DNA of 64,000 nt from Parahaliea mediterranea (GTDB lineage: Bacteria; Pseudomonadota; Gammaproteobacteria; Pseudomonadales; Halieaceae). The translations under genes were made by a program, and so were the position numbers. Shown piece after piece: positions 8,211-17,509 of the stretch. The stretch covers positions 62,001 through 126,000 of the forward strand of contig NZ_QEWO01000008.1 in NCBI RefSeq assembly GCF_003402235.1, read 5' to 3'. The notes below the pieces were generated by a model. The model was not told the DNA's origin, did not search any database, and worked only from the letters and a program-made list of their open reading frames with translations. The first letter of the stretch is position 1. Each line of letters opens with the position of its first letter.

Positions 8211-9692
8211 ATGCCCATGCCCACCTGGCCCTTTGATAACAGCTACGCCGCGCTCCCGGACACCTTCTACGCCCGCCTGTCCCCCACGCCGGTGGCAGCC
8301 CCCGGGCCAATCCGGGTGAACCGGGCACTGGCGGCGCAACTGGGCCTGGACGCCGACTGGCTGGCCTCCCCCGAGGGCACCCAGGTGCTGGCCGGCAATG
8401 CGCTGCCAGAGGGTGCCGAACCGCTGGCGGCGGCCTACGCCGGCCACCAGTTTGGCGGGTTCAACCCCCAGCTGGGCGATGGCCGGGCCGTGTTGCTGGG
8501 CGAGCTGCTGGATACGCGGGGCGAGCGCTATGACATCCAGCTCAAGGGCGCCGGCCGCACCCCCTGGTCGCGCGGTGGTGATGGCCGTGCACCGCTGGGC
8601 CCGGTGCTCAGGGAATACCTGGTCAGTGAGGCCATGCACATCCTTGGCGTCCCCACCAGCCGGGCGCTGGCGGCGGTCACCACCGGCGAGACGGTGTACC
8701 GCGACCGGGCCCTGCCCGGCGCCGTGCTGACCCGGGTGGCCCGCAGCCATATCCGCATCGGCACCTTTGAGTATTTTGCCGCCCGTAAAGACACCAGCGC
8801 CCTGCGCCAGCTGGCCGACCATGTGATTGCCCGCCACTACCCGGAGGCGGCGCACAGCGACAACCCGGCGCTGGCCCTGCTGCAGGGCGCCATTGCGCGC
8901 CAGGCGCAACTGGTGTCCCAGTGGCAGCTGCTCGGCTTCATCCACGGGGTGATGAACACCGACAACATGCTGCTGTCCGGCGAGACCATCGACTACGGCC
9001 CCTGCGCCTTTATGGACGACTTTCACCCCGAGGCGGTGTTCAGCTCCATCGACCACAATGGCCGCTACGCCTGGTGCAACCAGCCCTCCATCGCCCACTG
9101 GAATCTGTCGGTGCTGGCCCAGTGCCTGGTGCCCCTACTACACGACAACCAGGCCCAGGCCGTGGCGCTGGCCCAAGCGGCGGTGGATGCCTTCCCCGAA
9201 CGCTTCCTGGCCGCCCACCAGCAGGGCATTGCCCGCAAGCTGGGCTGGCAGGGCAGTGCCGAGGGAGACCGCGAGCTGGTGGAGGAACTGTTCGACCTGA
9301 TGGCCGCCGAGCGGGTGGACTTCACCCTGTGCTTTCGCAGCCTGGCGGACTTTGCCGACCCGGGCAGCCCCGCTCCGAAAGTGGACGGGCTGTTTTCGCC
9401 GCCGGCCAGCTTGCTGCCCTGGATACAGCGCTGGCAGGGCCGCTGCGAACAGGACGGCCGCTCCGCCGCCGAGCGCCAGGGGGCCATGTACCGGGCCAAC
9501 CCGGTGTTTATCCCCCGCAACCACTTGGTGGAGGACGCCATCGCCGCCGCGGTGGACAGGGCCGATTTTGGCCCCTTCGAGGCGCTGCTGGCGCGGCTGT
9601 CTGAGCCCTTTGACTACGACCCGCAAGCCAGGCGCTACGCCCTGCCGCCACAGTCCGGGGAGGTGGTGCACCAGACTTTTTGTGGCACTTGA
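8211..9692 (+). CDS. selO: SelO family protein AMPylase (YdiU)
   Basis: A 493-residue pseudokinase-fold protein that transfers AMP from ATP to hydroxyl side chains of other proteins, linked to redox stress. Family signs are AAAYAGHQFGGFNPQLGDGRA, DIQLKGAGRTPWSRGGDGRA, the flipped-ATP active-site region HGVMNTDNM with SGETIDYGPCAFMDDF, and the C terminus TFCGT. The cysteine three residues from the end is at the conserved position that is selenocysteine in animal SelO. Start: ATG 8211 or ATG 8217; neither has a strong ribosome site. The last two codons and stop form the first unit of a 14-bp tandem array. Confidence 0.93.
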   Translation: MPMPTWPFDNSYAALPDTFYARLSPTPVAAPGPIRVNRALAAQLGLDADWLASPEGTQVLAGNALPEGAEPLAAAYAGHQFGGFNPQLGDGRAVLLGELLDTRGERYDIQLKGAGRTPWSRGGDGRAPLGPVLREYLVSEAMHILGVPTSRALAAVTTGETVYRDRALPGAVLTRVARSHIRIGTFEYFAARKDTSALRQLADHVIARHYPEAAHSDNPALALLQGAIARQAQLVSQWQLLGFIHGVMNTDNMLLSGETIDYGPCAFMDDFHPEAVFSSIDHNGRYAWCNQPSIAHWNLSVLAQCLVPLLHDNQAQAVALAQAAVDAFPERFLAAHQQGIARKLGWQGSAEGDRELVEELFDLMAAERVDFTLCFRSLADFADPGSPAPKVDGLFSPPASLLPWIQRWQGRCEQDGRSAAERQGAMYRANPVFIPRNHLVEDAIAAAVDRADFGPFEALLARLSEPFDYDPQARRYALPPQSGEVVHQTFCGT

Positions 9693-9779
9693 ACCGTGGC
9701 ACTTGAACCGTGGCACTTGAACCGTGGCACTTGAACCGTGGCACTTGAACCGTGGCACTTGAACCGTGGCACCAGAACT
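9682..9779. repeat. 14-bp tandem repeat spanning the selO stop codon
   Basis: Six perfect copies of GTGGCACTTGAACC (9682-9765), then a diverged copy GTGGCACCAGAACT (9766-9779) and further decayed copies to about 9805. The first copy holds the last codons and TGA of selO, so the array appears to have grown from the end of the gene. The unit length is not a multiple of three. Confidence 0.97.
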
Positions 9780-9943
9780 GTGGCACCTGACTGTGACACC
9801 TGAAACGGCAGCATCTGAACAGCGGCTCCGGCAACTGCCACACCAATCACCCCACCCTGTCGCAACTGCGAGCTTGCCGCCGGGCGGCTGGCCTTCTACG
9901 CTCGGGCCATCCCGCGTTAAAGCAATAACAAGGTAAGGTTGTC

Positions 9944-11548
9944 ATGAAGCTATCCCACGCCATTGGGCCCACCGAGCCCGCCATCCGCGACATCACCCTG
10001 GGCGAGCTGCTGGCCGAAGCCGCCGCCGAGTGCCCCGACAAAGCCGCGCTGATCGCCGGCGTGCCCGACCCCGCCGCCCGCCGCCAGTGGACCTACGCCG
10101 AGCTGTACGCCGACGCCCAGGCGGTGGCGCGCGCCCTGGGGGAAGACTTTGAACAGGGAGAGCGCATTGCCCTGTGGGCCGGCAACATTCCCGAGTGGGT
10201 GGTGATCGAATTTGGCGCCGCCCTGGCCGGCCTGGTGCTGGTGACCGTCAACCCCTCGTTCCAGGCCCGGGAGCTGCAGTACGTGCTCACCCAGTCCCGC
10301 GCCAGCGGCCTGCTGGTGCAGCGCAACTGCCGCGGCAATCCCCTGCTGGCCATTGCCGAGAGCGTGCGCGGGGAATGCCCGGATTTGCGCAGCGTGACCT
10401 GCCTGGATGGCTTCGACACCCTGCTGGCCCGGGGCCGCGCCAGCGACGCCGCGCTGCCCTCGGTGCGCCCCGGCGACCCGGTAATGATCCAATACACCTC
10501 CGGTACCACCGGCTTTCCCAAGGGCGCCCTACTGCACCACCGGGGACTGATCAACGTGGCCCTGTTCAGCGCCCATCGCCAGCGTGCCAAAACCGGCGGG
10601 GTGATCGTCAACCCCATGCCCCTGTTCCACACCAGCGGCTGCGCCCTGGGCGTGCTGGGCACGGTGGGCGCCAAGGCCACCCTGGTGCTGCCTGAGCTGT
10701 TCGACCCCGGCCTGATACTGGAGTTGATCGAAACCTACCGCGCCCGCAACCTTACCGGCGTACCCACCATGCTGGTGGCGATTCTGGAGCACCCGGACTA
10801 CGCCAGGCGCGACCTGTCCTCGGTGGAGGTGGTCGGCTCTGGCGCCTCCACCGTGCCCCAGGCCCTGGTCAAGCGGCTGGAGAGCGAGCTGAATGCGCCC
10901 TTCATGATTGCCTTCGGCCAGACCGAATGCTCCCCCACCGCCACCCACACCTGCCCCGACGACAGCATTGAAGACAAGGCCAACACCGTGGGGCCGCCCA
11001 TGCCCCACACCGAGGCCAAAATCATCGACCCCGAAACCGGCGAAACCGTGCCGGTGGGCACCCTTGGCGAGTTCTGCACCCGCGGCTACCACGTCATGCT
11101 GGAGTACTTCGACATGCCCGAGGCCACCGAAAAAACCATCGACGCCGAGGGCTGGCTGCACACCGGCGACCTGTGCACCATGGACGAGCGCGGCTACTGC
11201 ACGGTGGAGGGCCGCCTCAAGGACATGATCATCCGCGGCGGCGAGAACATCTACCCGCGGGAAATCGAAGAGGCCCTGTTCCGCCACCCCAGCGTGGGCG
11301 AGGTGGCCGTGGTGGGCCTGCCCCACGACCGCTGGGGCGAGGAAATCGCCTGCTTCCTGCGCCCGGCGCCGGGGCAAACCCTGGACCAGGGGGCCCTGTT
11401 CAGCTACCTGCGCGAACACCTGTCGCCGCAGAAAACCCCGCGCCTGTGGTACGAGGTGGAGGCCTTCCCCCTGACCGGCTCCGGTAAAATCCAGAAGTTC
11501 CGGCTGCGCGAGCTGTGGCAGAGCGGGGAATACCAACCGCTGGCGTGA
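9944..11548 (+). CDS. Fatty-acyl-CoA synthetase / AMP-binding ligase
   Basis: A 534-residue ANL-superfamily ligase that activates a carboxylic acid, probably a fatty acid, as acyl-AMP and then acyl-CoA. The phosphate loop YTSGTTGFPKGA starts near residue 184; later motifs are FGQTECSP, the adenylate-binding GWLHTGDL, and the hinge/C-terminal GRLKDMIIRGGENIYPREIE, with the catalytic lysine in GSGKIQKF. The ATG at 9944 follows AAGGT. Substrate chain length cannot be read from the sequence. The gene stands alone between the selO repeat array and pyrDK. Confidence 0.9.
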   Translation: MKLSHAIGPTEPAIRDITLGELLAEAAAECPDKAALIAGVPDPAARRQWTYAELYADAQAVARALGEDFEQGERIALWAGNIPEWVVIEFGAALAGLVLVTVNPSFQARELQYVLTQSRASGLLVQRNCRGNPLLAIAESVRGECPDLRSVTCLDGFDTLLARGRASDAALPSVRPGDPVMIQYTSGTTGFPKGALLHHRGLINVALFSAHRQRAKTGGVIVNPMPLFHTSGCALGVLGTVGAKATLVLPELFDPGLILELIETYRARNLTGVPTMLVAILEHPDYARRDLSSVEVVGSGASTVPQALVKRLESELNAPFMIAFGQTECSPTATHTCPDDSIEDKANTVGPPMPHTEAKIIDPETGETVPVGTLGEFCTRGYHVMLEYFDMPEATEKTIDAEGWLHTGDLCTMDERGYCTVEGRLKDMIIRGGENIYPREIEEALFRHPSVGEVAVVGLPHDRWGEEIACFLRPAPGQTLDQGALFSYLREHLSPQKTPRLWYEVEAFPLTGSGKIQKFRLRELWQSGEYQPLA

Positions 11549-11585
11549 AGCCTGCCGTCTGCTCGGTGGTGAGGCCACGTCATCC

Positions 11586-11630
11586 GCGCGCCTGTCTTCT
11601 GCGCGCTTGCTTTCTGCGCGCTTAGACTCC
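11586..11630. repeat. Three-copy 15-bp tandem repeat upstream of pyrDK
   Basis: Three units beginning GCGCGC: GCGCGCCTGTCTTCT, GCGCGCTTGCTTTCT and GCGCGCTTAGACTCC. The last unit contributes the putative -35 region of the next promoter. Confidence 0.8.
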
Positions 11631-11651
11631 CCCGGGGCCAGGCAGTATAAT
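11622..11651 (+). promoter_or_regulatory. Candidate promoter for pyrDK
   Basis: A perfect -10 TATAAT at 11646-11651 with a weak -35 TTAGAC at 11622-11627 (18-bp spacer). Predicted start of transcription is about 11658, some 55 bp before the proposed TTG start codon. Confidence 0.5.
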
Positions 11652-11713
11652 TGCCGCCGGCCCCGGCCCGCTGCGGGGCGCCCCATCCAACCAGACCCCG
11701 ACCGAGCTGCGCT

Positions 11714-13333
11714 TTGACTATCGAATTCTTCGGCAAGACCCTGTCCGGCCCCTTCACCGTACCCTCCGGCATCGTGACCACCGCAGTGCCCATCATCCAG
11801 TACGTTTTCGACCACATGCCCGAGGTCGGGGTGGTCACCACCAAGAGCATCGGCCTTGAGCCGCGCCTGGGTTACCGCGAACCGGTGCTTAGCCAGTACG
11901 CGCCGGGCTGCTTCGTCAACGCGGTGGGGCTGACCAACCCCGGGGCCCATAAGTCCGCCGAGCTGATGGCGGCCTTGAAGGTGCCCGAGGACCGCTTCCT
12001 GCTCACCTCCATCTTCGGCGGCAGCGTGGAGGAGTTCGTCGAGGTGGCGAAAATTCTCGCGCCGGTCTCAGACGGGCTGGAGCTGAACCTGTCCTGCCCC
12101 CACGCCAAGGGCTACGGCATGGCCATGGGCCAGGATCCGGATATGGTGCGCGCCATCGTCAGCGCGGTGAAGGCGGTAGTGGACATTCCGGTGATCCCCA
12201 AGCTGACCCCCAACGCCCCCAACATCGGCGAGATTGCCCAGGCCGCCGCCGAGGGTGGCGCCGATGGCTTCTGCGCCATCAACACCGTGGGGCCGGGCTA
12301 CACCTCCGCCCACGGGCACCCGGTGCTGAGTAACGGCGCCGGCGGCATGTCCGGCAAGGGGGTGCTGCCCATCGGCCTGAAGTGCGTGCGCGAAGTGGCC
12401 GCGGCCACCGGCGCGCCCATCATCGGCTGCGGCGGTGTCAGCAGCGCCGATGACGTGCGCGCCTTCTTCGACGCCGGCGCCACCGTGGTGGGCGTGGGCT
12501 CCGCCCTGATCGGCCTCACCACCGACGAGATTGCCGACTACTTCCGCACTCTGGCGGCAGACCTGGACAGCGGCAACAACCGCGCCGAGGCGCAGGTGCG
12601 CTACGACATCGACATGAACTTCCGCCCCGTCACCCTGGTGGACAACCAGCGCGTGTGCGCGGACATCTGCGTGCTCACCTTCGACCGCAAGATCAACGTG
12701 CAGGCCGGCGAGTTCGTCTTCCTGTGGATTCCGGGCCTCGGCGAGAAGCCCTTCTCGGCCCTGACCGACGACCCTTTCTCCCTGGCGGTGATCGACGTGG
12801 GCGAGTTCACCCACGCCCTGATGGACCTGCCTCCCGGTACCCAGGCCTATGTGCGCGGCCCCCACGGTATTCCGGTGGCCCCGCCGGAAGACGGCAAGAT
12901 TGTCGCCGTGGCCGGCGGCACCGGGCTGGCGGCGGTGTACCAGATTGCCCGCGACTTTGGCGATGCCACCGTGTTCACCGGGGCGCGCAGCGCCGAACGC
13001 CTGTATTTTGTGGATGAATGCGCCCAGATCGCCGAGGTACACATTGCCACCGACGATGGCAGCGCCGGCTACCACGGGGTGGTGACCGAATTGCTGCGGG
13101 AACACCTGGCAGCGATGGACGCGGACGAACGGAAGAAGCTGGTGTTCTATAACTGCGGCCCGGCACCCATGGTACACGCGGCGGTTAAGGTGCAGCGCGC
13201 GTTCTGCACTGACGAGCAGATCTTCAGCTCCATCGACTACCTGACCAAGTGCGGCGTGGGCATCTGCGGCGCCTGCGCGGCGCCGGACGGCCGCCGCCTG
13301 TGTGTGGACGGGCCTTTTCTCAGCACGGTGTAA
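11714..13333 (+). CDS. Fused dihydroorotate dehydrogenase: PyrD (class 1B) plus PyrK electron-transfer module
   Basis: A 539-residue fusion. Residues 1-~295 are a class 1 dihydroorotate dehydrogenase that oxidises dihydroorotate to orotate in pyrimidine synthesis: NAVGLTNPGAHK, the LNLSCPH loop with the class 1 catalytic cysteine, IPKLTPNAPNI, and the FMN-phosphate site GCGGVSSADD with GVGSALIG. Residues ~305-539 are PyrK-like: ferredoxin-reductase FAD domain (PGLGEKPFSALTDDPFS), NAD domain (VAVAGGTGLAAVYQIA) and a 2Fe-2S site at C513, C518, C521 and C530. In class 1B enzymes these are separate PyrD and PyrK subunits. The start appears to be TTG at 11714, since no ATG fits; an alternative TTG lies at 11651. 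Confidence 0.85.
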   Translation: MTIEFFGKTLSGPFTVPSGIVTTAVPIIQYVFDHMPEVGVVTTKSIGLEPRLGYREPVLSQYAPGCFVNAVGLTNPGAHKSAELMAALKVPEDRFLLTSIFGGSVEEFVEVAKILAPVSDGLELNLSCPHAKGYGMAMGQDPDMVRAIVSAVKAVVDIPVIPKLTPNAPNIGEIAQAAAEGGADGFCAINTVGPGYTSAHGHPVLSNGAGGMSGKGVLPIGLKCVREVAAATGAPIIGCGGVSSADDVRAFFDAGATVVGVGSALIGLTTDEIADYFRTLAADLDSGNNRAEAQVRYDIDMNFRPVTLVDNQRVCADICVLTFDRKINVQAGEFVFLWIPGLGEKPFSALTDDPFSLAVIDVGEFTHALMDLPPGTQAYVRGPHGIPVAPPEDGKIVAVAGGTGLAAVYQIARDFGDATVFTGARSAERLYFVDECAQIAEVHIATDDGSAGYHGVVTELLREHLAAMDADERKKLVFYNCGPAPMVHAAVKVQRAFCTDEQIFSSIDYLTKCGVGICGACAAPDGRRLCVDGPFLSTV

Positions 13334-13401
13334 CACACCAGGGCCACCTGGACTGTTATCCTAGCGGCCCAGTCACAAGCCAGTCACAAGATAGCGGAAC
13401 C

Positions 13402-14745
13402 ATGTCAGACGGAATCCACCACGCCCCTTGGGAGCGCGCCTTCGAGCGGCTGATGACGCCGCTGGAAGAATTCATCCACCGCCAGACCACCAGCGGCATC
13501 CTGCTGATGATCTGCGCGGTCATCGCCCTGGTAGTGGCCAACAGCCCCCTGCGCGACACCTACGAGCACTTCCTGCACACCGACATCAGCCTGGGCTTTG
13601 GCGAGGGCCTGTTCTCCCTGTCCATCCATCACTGGATCAACGAACTGCTGATGGCCTTTTTCTTCCTGGTGATGGGCCTGGAACTCAAGCGCGAGCTGCT
13701 TGTTGGCGAGCTGTCCTCCCCCAGCCAGGCCCTGCTGCCGATTGTCGCGGCAGTGGGCGGCATGCTGATTCCCGCGCTGGGCTACTGGATTTTCAACACC
13801 AGCGGGCCGGGTGTTGCTGGCTGGGGCATCCCCATGGCCACAGACATCGCCTTTGCCATCGGCGCCCTCAGCCTGCTGGGGGCGCGGGTGCCCAAAACGC
13901 TGGTGACCTTCCTGATCGCCCTGGCCATTGTCGATGACCTGGGGGCTGTGCTGGTCATCGCCCTGTTCTACACCAACAAGCTGGACCTGACCGCCCTGCT
14001 CTACGCCGGCGCCTGCACCGGCCTACTGGTGCTGCTGAACGCCGTGGGCATACGCCGCACCCTGCCCTACGCCATTGCCGGCGCCCTGCTGTGGATGGCC
14101 ATGCTGGCCAGCGGCATCCACGCCACCATTGCCGGGGTCATCATTGCCTTTACCATTCCCATCCGCCCCAAGTTCGAACCGGAGGTGTTCATCGACAAGG
14201 TGGAGGACTCCTCAAAGAAAATGCGCAAGGCGGTGTGGGACAACCCGGACATCATCCACAACAACCGCTTCCGCGCCCTGGTGAGCGCGCTGGAAGACGG
14301 CGTGCATCTGGTGCAGGCCCCGGCCCAGCGGGCGGAACACGCCCTGCACCTGCCGGTGGCCTATATTGTGATCCCCATCTTTGCCCTGGCCAACGCCGGC
14401 ATTCCCATTAACTTCAGCGACGTTGGCGCCACCCTCGGCAACCCGATTACCCTCGGCGTGATCTGCGGCCTGCTGCTGGGCAAGCCGCTGGGCATTGCCG
14501 GCTTTACCTGGCTGGCGCTCAAGCTGAACTGGGCCACCCTGCCGGCCGGCCTGAGCATGGCCCACGTGGTCGGCGTCGGCCTGCTGGGTGGCATCGGCTT
14601 TACCATGTCGATCTTTATTGCCGACCTCGGTTTTGCCGGCAACGCCGATCACCTGCTGATGGCCAAAACCGGCATTCTGCTGGCCTCGCTGCTGGCGGGC
14701 CTGAGCGGCTTTTTCCTGCTGCGCGCCCTCGGCCGGCGGGGCTGA
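13402..14745 (+). CDS. nhaA: NhaA family Na+/H+ antiporter
   Basis: A 447-residue inner-membrane antiporter that expels sodium in exchange for protons. Family signs are GLELKREL, MATDIAFAIGAL, the paired-aspartate ion site in FLIALAIVDDLGAVLVIAL, and AHVVGVGLLGGIGFTMSIFI. It is longer than E. coli NhaA (388) because of a charged loop of about 60 residues after RPKFEPEVF. The ATG at 13402 follows AGCGGAACC. It ends 7 bp from the convergent patatin gene. Confidence 0.95.
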   Translation: MSDGIHHAPWERAFERLMTPLEEFIHRQTTSGILLMICAVIALVVANSPLRDTYEHFLHTDISLGFGEGLFSLSIHHWINELLMAFFFLVMGLELKRELLVGELSSPSQALLPIVAAVGGMLIPALGYWIFNTSGPGVAGWGIPMATDIAFAIGALSLLGARVPKTLVTFLIALAIVDDLGAVLVIALFYTNKLDLTALLYAGACTGLLVLLNAVGIRRTLPYAIAGALLWMAMLASGIHATIAGVIIAFTIPIRPKFEPEVFIDKVEDSSKKMRKAVWDNPDIIHNNRFRALVSALEDGVHLVQAPAQRAEHALHLPVAYIVIPIFALANAGIPINFSDVGATLGNPITLGVICGLLLGKPLGIAGFTWLALKLNWATLPAGLSMAHVVGVGLLGGIGFTMSIFIADLGFAGNADHLLMAKTGILLASLLAGLSGFFLLRALGRRG

Positions 14746-14752
14746 GCGCGCC

Positions 14753-16675
14753 TCAGCCCTGGGCCAGGCGGCCGCTCTCGCGGCGCTGTTCCACCAGTGC
14801 CATCGGGTCGTCGCGCAGCTCCTCCCACAGGGCCAGGGCGCGCTGGTACAGGGCATCGGCCCGGCTGCCCGGGGGAATCTGGCCGCCACCACCGGCGCCA
14901 TAGCGCTTGCGCAAATGCCGCATCAGGTTGTAGCAGGTGGTCATCTGCCCGGCGCTCACCAGCACATCCAGCTCGCCAAAGCCGCGGTACTGTACCGACG
15001 GGTTCAGCCACAGGGCCGTCTTGGTGTTGGCCGCCATGGTGATAATGGTGCACATCTCCTCGCTGGGGGGCGCCACATCCGGCAGCTGCTTGTAGTCATC
15101 CAGCAGGGTAAAAATCTCGTTGGTCATCACCCGCTCACCCAGGGAGTGCTCGTCCAGGCTGGTGGAGAACACCGTGCTGTAACTGAGCTGGCGAATGCGG
15201 TTCATAAAGATTTTTGAGGTCAGCGCCACGGTGGAGCCCACCCGCAGGTTGATCATGGACAGCGCCTCGCCCAGGCGCAGCCGCTTCAGGTAGTGCCAGG
15301 GCGTCTGGCGAAAGGGCGGCATGACCTTGGCCATCTCCTTGTTGAGCTGGCGGATGCCCAGACGCACCTTGATCACCAGCGCCGCCAGCAGGGCCATGAC
15401 GGCCGCCGGGAACACAAAAGACAGGAACTTGCGCCAGGTGGGCCATTCGTGCAGCGCCAGCTGGTCGCGGTACGCCCACAAATCCACCAGGCTGTCGCCG
15501 GCGCTGAACACCATGAGGCCGGTCAGCACCCAGGTGAAGGCATCGTACTGGCCGAGGGTGCGGCGGGTCAGGAAGCCGCCGCTTGCGGGCAGGGGCTTGC
15601 TGGGGTAGAAGGTTTCGCTGCGCACCGGCGTATCGGAGATGATAAACAGCCGCAGGTGACTGAGATCGACACCGCTGTCGCAGTCCTCAATATCCAGCCG
15701 CGTGCTGGAGGCCCGCGAAAAGCGCTGCAGCCACTCGCTCCAGCCCTCCATGGCAGTGGGCTCCACCACGCATTCCGGCTCGTCTTCCAGGCAGCCGTTG
15801 CGCAGCTGGCGGGCTCGGTCGCGGCGCATCATGGCCAGCAGGATGCTGGTCACCCCCTGGTTGTCGTACACCCCGCCATCCATCAGGGCGATATTGCGGT
15901 TCTCGCCGTTGGTCTGGCGCTCGATGGCGTCCGCCACCGCGGTACACACCGGCCGCCCCGGCTCGTCGTCCCGGGGCCAGTGGAAGTCATCCGGAAAGAA
16001 CAGCGGTTCCATGCCAGCCGGAATGCAGGCGGATGCCGCCATCACATCGGCCATGCGCATGAGGCGGGCGTGCTCATCGCTGATGCTCACATTGCCGTTG
16101 CCGATCTTGCAGGGGAACTGGCTCTTCTGGAAGCGAAAGGCAATGCCGGTCTTGAACTCGGTGGCGTTGAACATCACCTCGGTGAGGTGGGCCCCGGTGC
16201 TGTCCCAGAACTGGCCAAAGGTATGTGACTGGTAAAACCGCGTGAAATACTGCTCGTGCAGCACATTGGCCATGGCGGTAATCAGGTCGCGGCGCCCGGA
16301 CGGGAACAGCTCCCGCCGGTTGCGCTTCACCTTGCGGAAGATCTCCTCCATGGTGTTGAGCCCGGGCAGGAACTCGTAGAGGTTATCGAAACAGGCCTGG
16401 TAGCCCTTGCCCTCCGCCTGGCACAGGGCGTAGCTGGTGCCGGTCAGGCTGCCACCGGACACCGACGACAGAATGTGCACATTGTGCAGCAGATCGACAC
16501 GGTCCAGCAGATCCAGCGCGCCCAGGTGAAAGCCGGTGGCGCGCAGCCCGCCACCGGAGAGGGAGATGGCAATGTGCGACAGCAGCTTGGCGTCGTTGGG
16601 ATCATCGCAGCACTCGTCCGGATGATCGCCGTGGTGCCCCTGGGTATGTGTTTGTGAATGGTCGTGAACTTCCAT
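14753..16675 (-). CDS. Patatin-like phospholipase with membrane segments
   Basis: A 640-residue protein with an N-terminal patatin fold, predicted to hydrolyse acyl chains from lipids. Seen are the oxyanion motif SGGGLRATGFHLG (~residue 40), the nucleophile region LSSVSGGSLTG with a serine where patatins have GxSxG (the first glycine is serine here), and the dyad aspartate in DGGVYDNQG. The first ~30 residues are His/Asp-rich (HDHSQTHTQGHHGDHPDE), possibly metal binding. Two hydrophobic segments near residues 395-450 suggest a membrane hairpin. The start has a strong GGGAGG site and lies 12 bp after the desaturase stop, so it is the third gene of the operon. Confidence 0.85.
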   Translation of the reverse strand: MEVHDHSQTHTQGHHGDHPDECCDDPNDAKLLSHIAISLSGGGLRATGFHLGALDLLDRVDLLHNVHILSSVSGGSLTGTSYALCQAEGKGYQACFDNLYEFLPGLNTMEEIFRKVKRNRRELFPSGRRDLITAMANVLHEQYFTRFYQSHTFGQFWDSTGAHLTEVMFNATEFKTGIAFRFQKSQFPCKIGNGNVSISDEHARLMRMADVMAASACIPAGMEPLFFPDDFHWPRDDEPGRPVCTAVADAIERQTNGENRNIALMDGGVYDNQGVTSILLAMMRRDRARQLRNGCLEDEPECVVEPTAMEGWSEWLQRFSRASSTRLDIEDCDSGVDLSHLRLFIISDTPVRSETFYPSKPLPASGGFLTRRTLGQYDAFTWVLTGLMVFSAGDSLVDLWAYRDQLALHEWPTWRKFLSFVFPAAVMALLAALVIKVRLGIRQLNKEMAKVMPPFRQTPWHYLKRLRLGEALSMINLRVGSTVALTSKIFMNRIRQLSYSTVFSTSLDEHSLGERVMTNEIFTLLDDYKQLPDVAPPSEEMCTIITMAANTKTALWLNPSVQYRGFGELDVLVSAGQMTTCYNLMRHLRKRYGAGGGGQIPPGSRADALYQRALALWEELRDDPMALVEQRRESGRLAQG

Positions 16676-16687
16676 ATTCAGCCTCCC

Positions 16688-17509
16688 TCATGATTGCAGC
16701 GCCAGGCTCGCGCGGCGCAGGCGCTGGGCGTCGATGCGCTGCACCTCCCACACCAGGCCCAGCCACTCGAAAATGCAGATAACCCCGTAGAACAGATCCG
16801 GTTGCCACCAGTGCAACCCGGCCCGGGCCGAGCGCGGAAAGCGGTGGTGGTTGTTGTGCCAGCCCTCGCCGTAGGTCAGCAGGGCGACAAGGACGTTGTT
16901 GGTGGAGGCGTCGCGGGTGGCAAAGTCGCGCCGGCCGCGGCAGTGGCAGAAGTAGTTCACCGCCGAGCTCTGGTGCAACAGCAGCACCGCCGGCAGGCAG
17001 CCACCGATGACCATCATCGAAAACCCGCCGGTGGCGTACAGCACAGCGCACACACACAACGCCGGCAGGCTCCCGTGGCGGTAGAGAAAGGCCAGCTCCG
17101 GCCACTGCAGCCAGTGGCTGGCTTCGCGGCGGATGGCCGTGTCGCTGTAGCCGCAGTCGATCAGGCTGCCAAACCAGCACTGCCACCAGCCCTGGCGCGG
17201 CGCGTGCACATCGCCCTCGGCATCGGAATGGCGGTGGTGCAGGCGGTGCTTGCCGGCAAAGTGCACGGCATTGCCAAACGACAGGGCCGCCATCAGCGCC
17301 AGCACCCACTGGAAGGCGCGGCTGGTGGCAAAGGCGCGGTGGGCGAAGTAGCGGTGCATGGCCACGCCAACGCCGATGGCCGCCAGCGGGTAAATAACAG
17401 CAAAGGCCAGCCAATCGGCCCGCGCCGTGCCGCCGAGCACCGCCGCCAGCACCAGCAGGTGCAGCGCGGCTATGCCACCGGCCCGGTAGGCGCGCTGCCA
17501 TTGCGTCAT
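16688..17509 (-). CDS. Membrane fatty acid (acyl-CoA type) desaturase
   Basis: A 273-residue integral membrane di-iron desaturase that introduces a double bond in an acyl chain using O2. The three histidine boxes are present: HRYFAHR, HRLHHRHSD and EGWHNNHHRFP, with four hydrophobic segments between them. This pattern matches the delta-9 stearoyl-CoA desaturase group. The ATG overlaps the stop of the upstream radical SAM gene (ATGA), and the patatin gene follows at 12 bp, so the three genes form one unit. Confidence 0.92.
   Translation of the reverse strand: MTQWQRAYRAGGIAALHLLVLAAVLGGTARADWLAFAVIYPLAAIGVGVAMHRYFAHRAFATSRAFQWVLALMAALSFGNAVHFAGKHRLHHRHSDAEGDVHAPRQGWWQCWFGSLIDCGYSDTAIRREASHWLQWPELAFLYRHGSLPALCVCAVLYATGGFSMMVIGGCLPAVLLLHQSSAVNYFCHCRGRRDFATRDASTNNVLVALLTYGEGWHNNHHRFPRSARAGLHWWQPDLFYGVICIFEWLGLVWEVQRIDAQRLRRASLALQS

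Noticed and set aside
9682-9805. Possible CRISPR array at the selO 3' end
   Set aside because: Units are 14 bp and directly contiguous with no spacers, and no cas genes are nearby.
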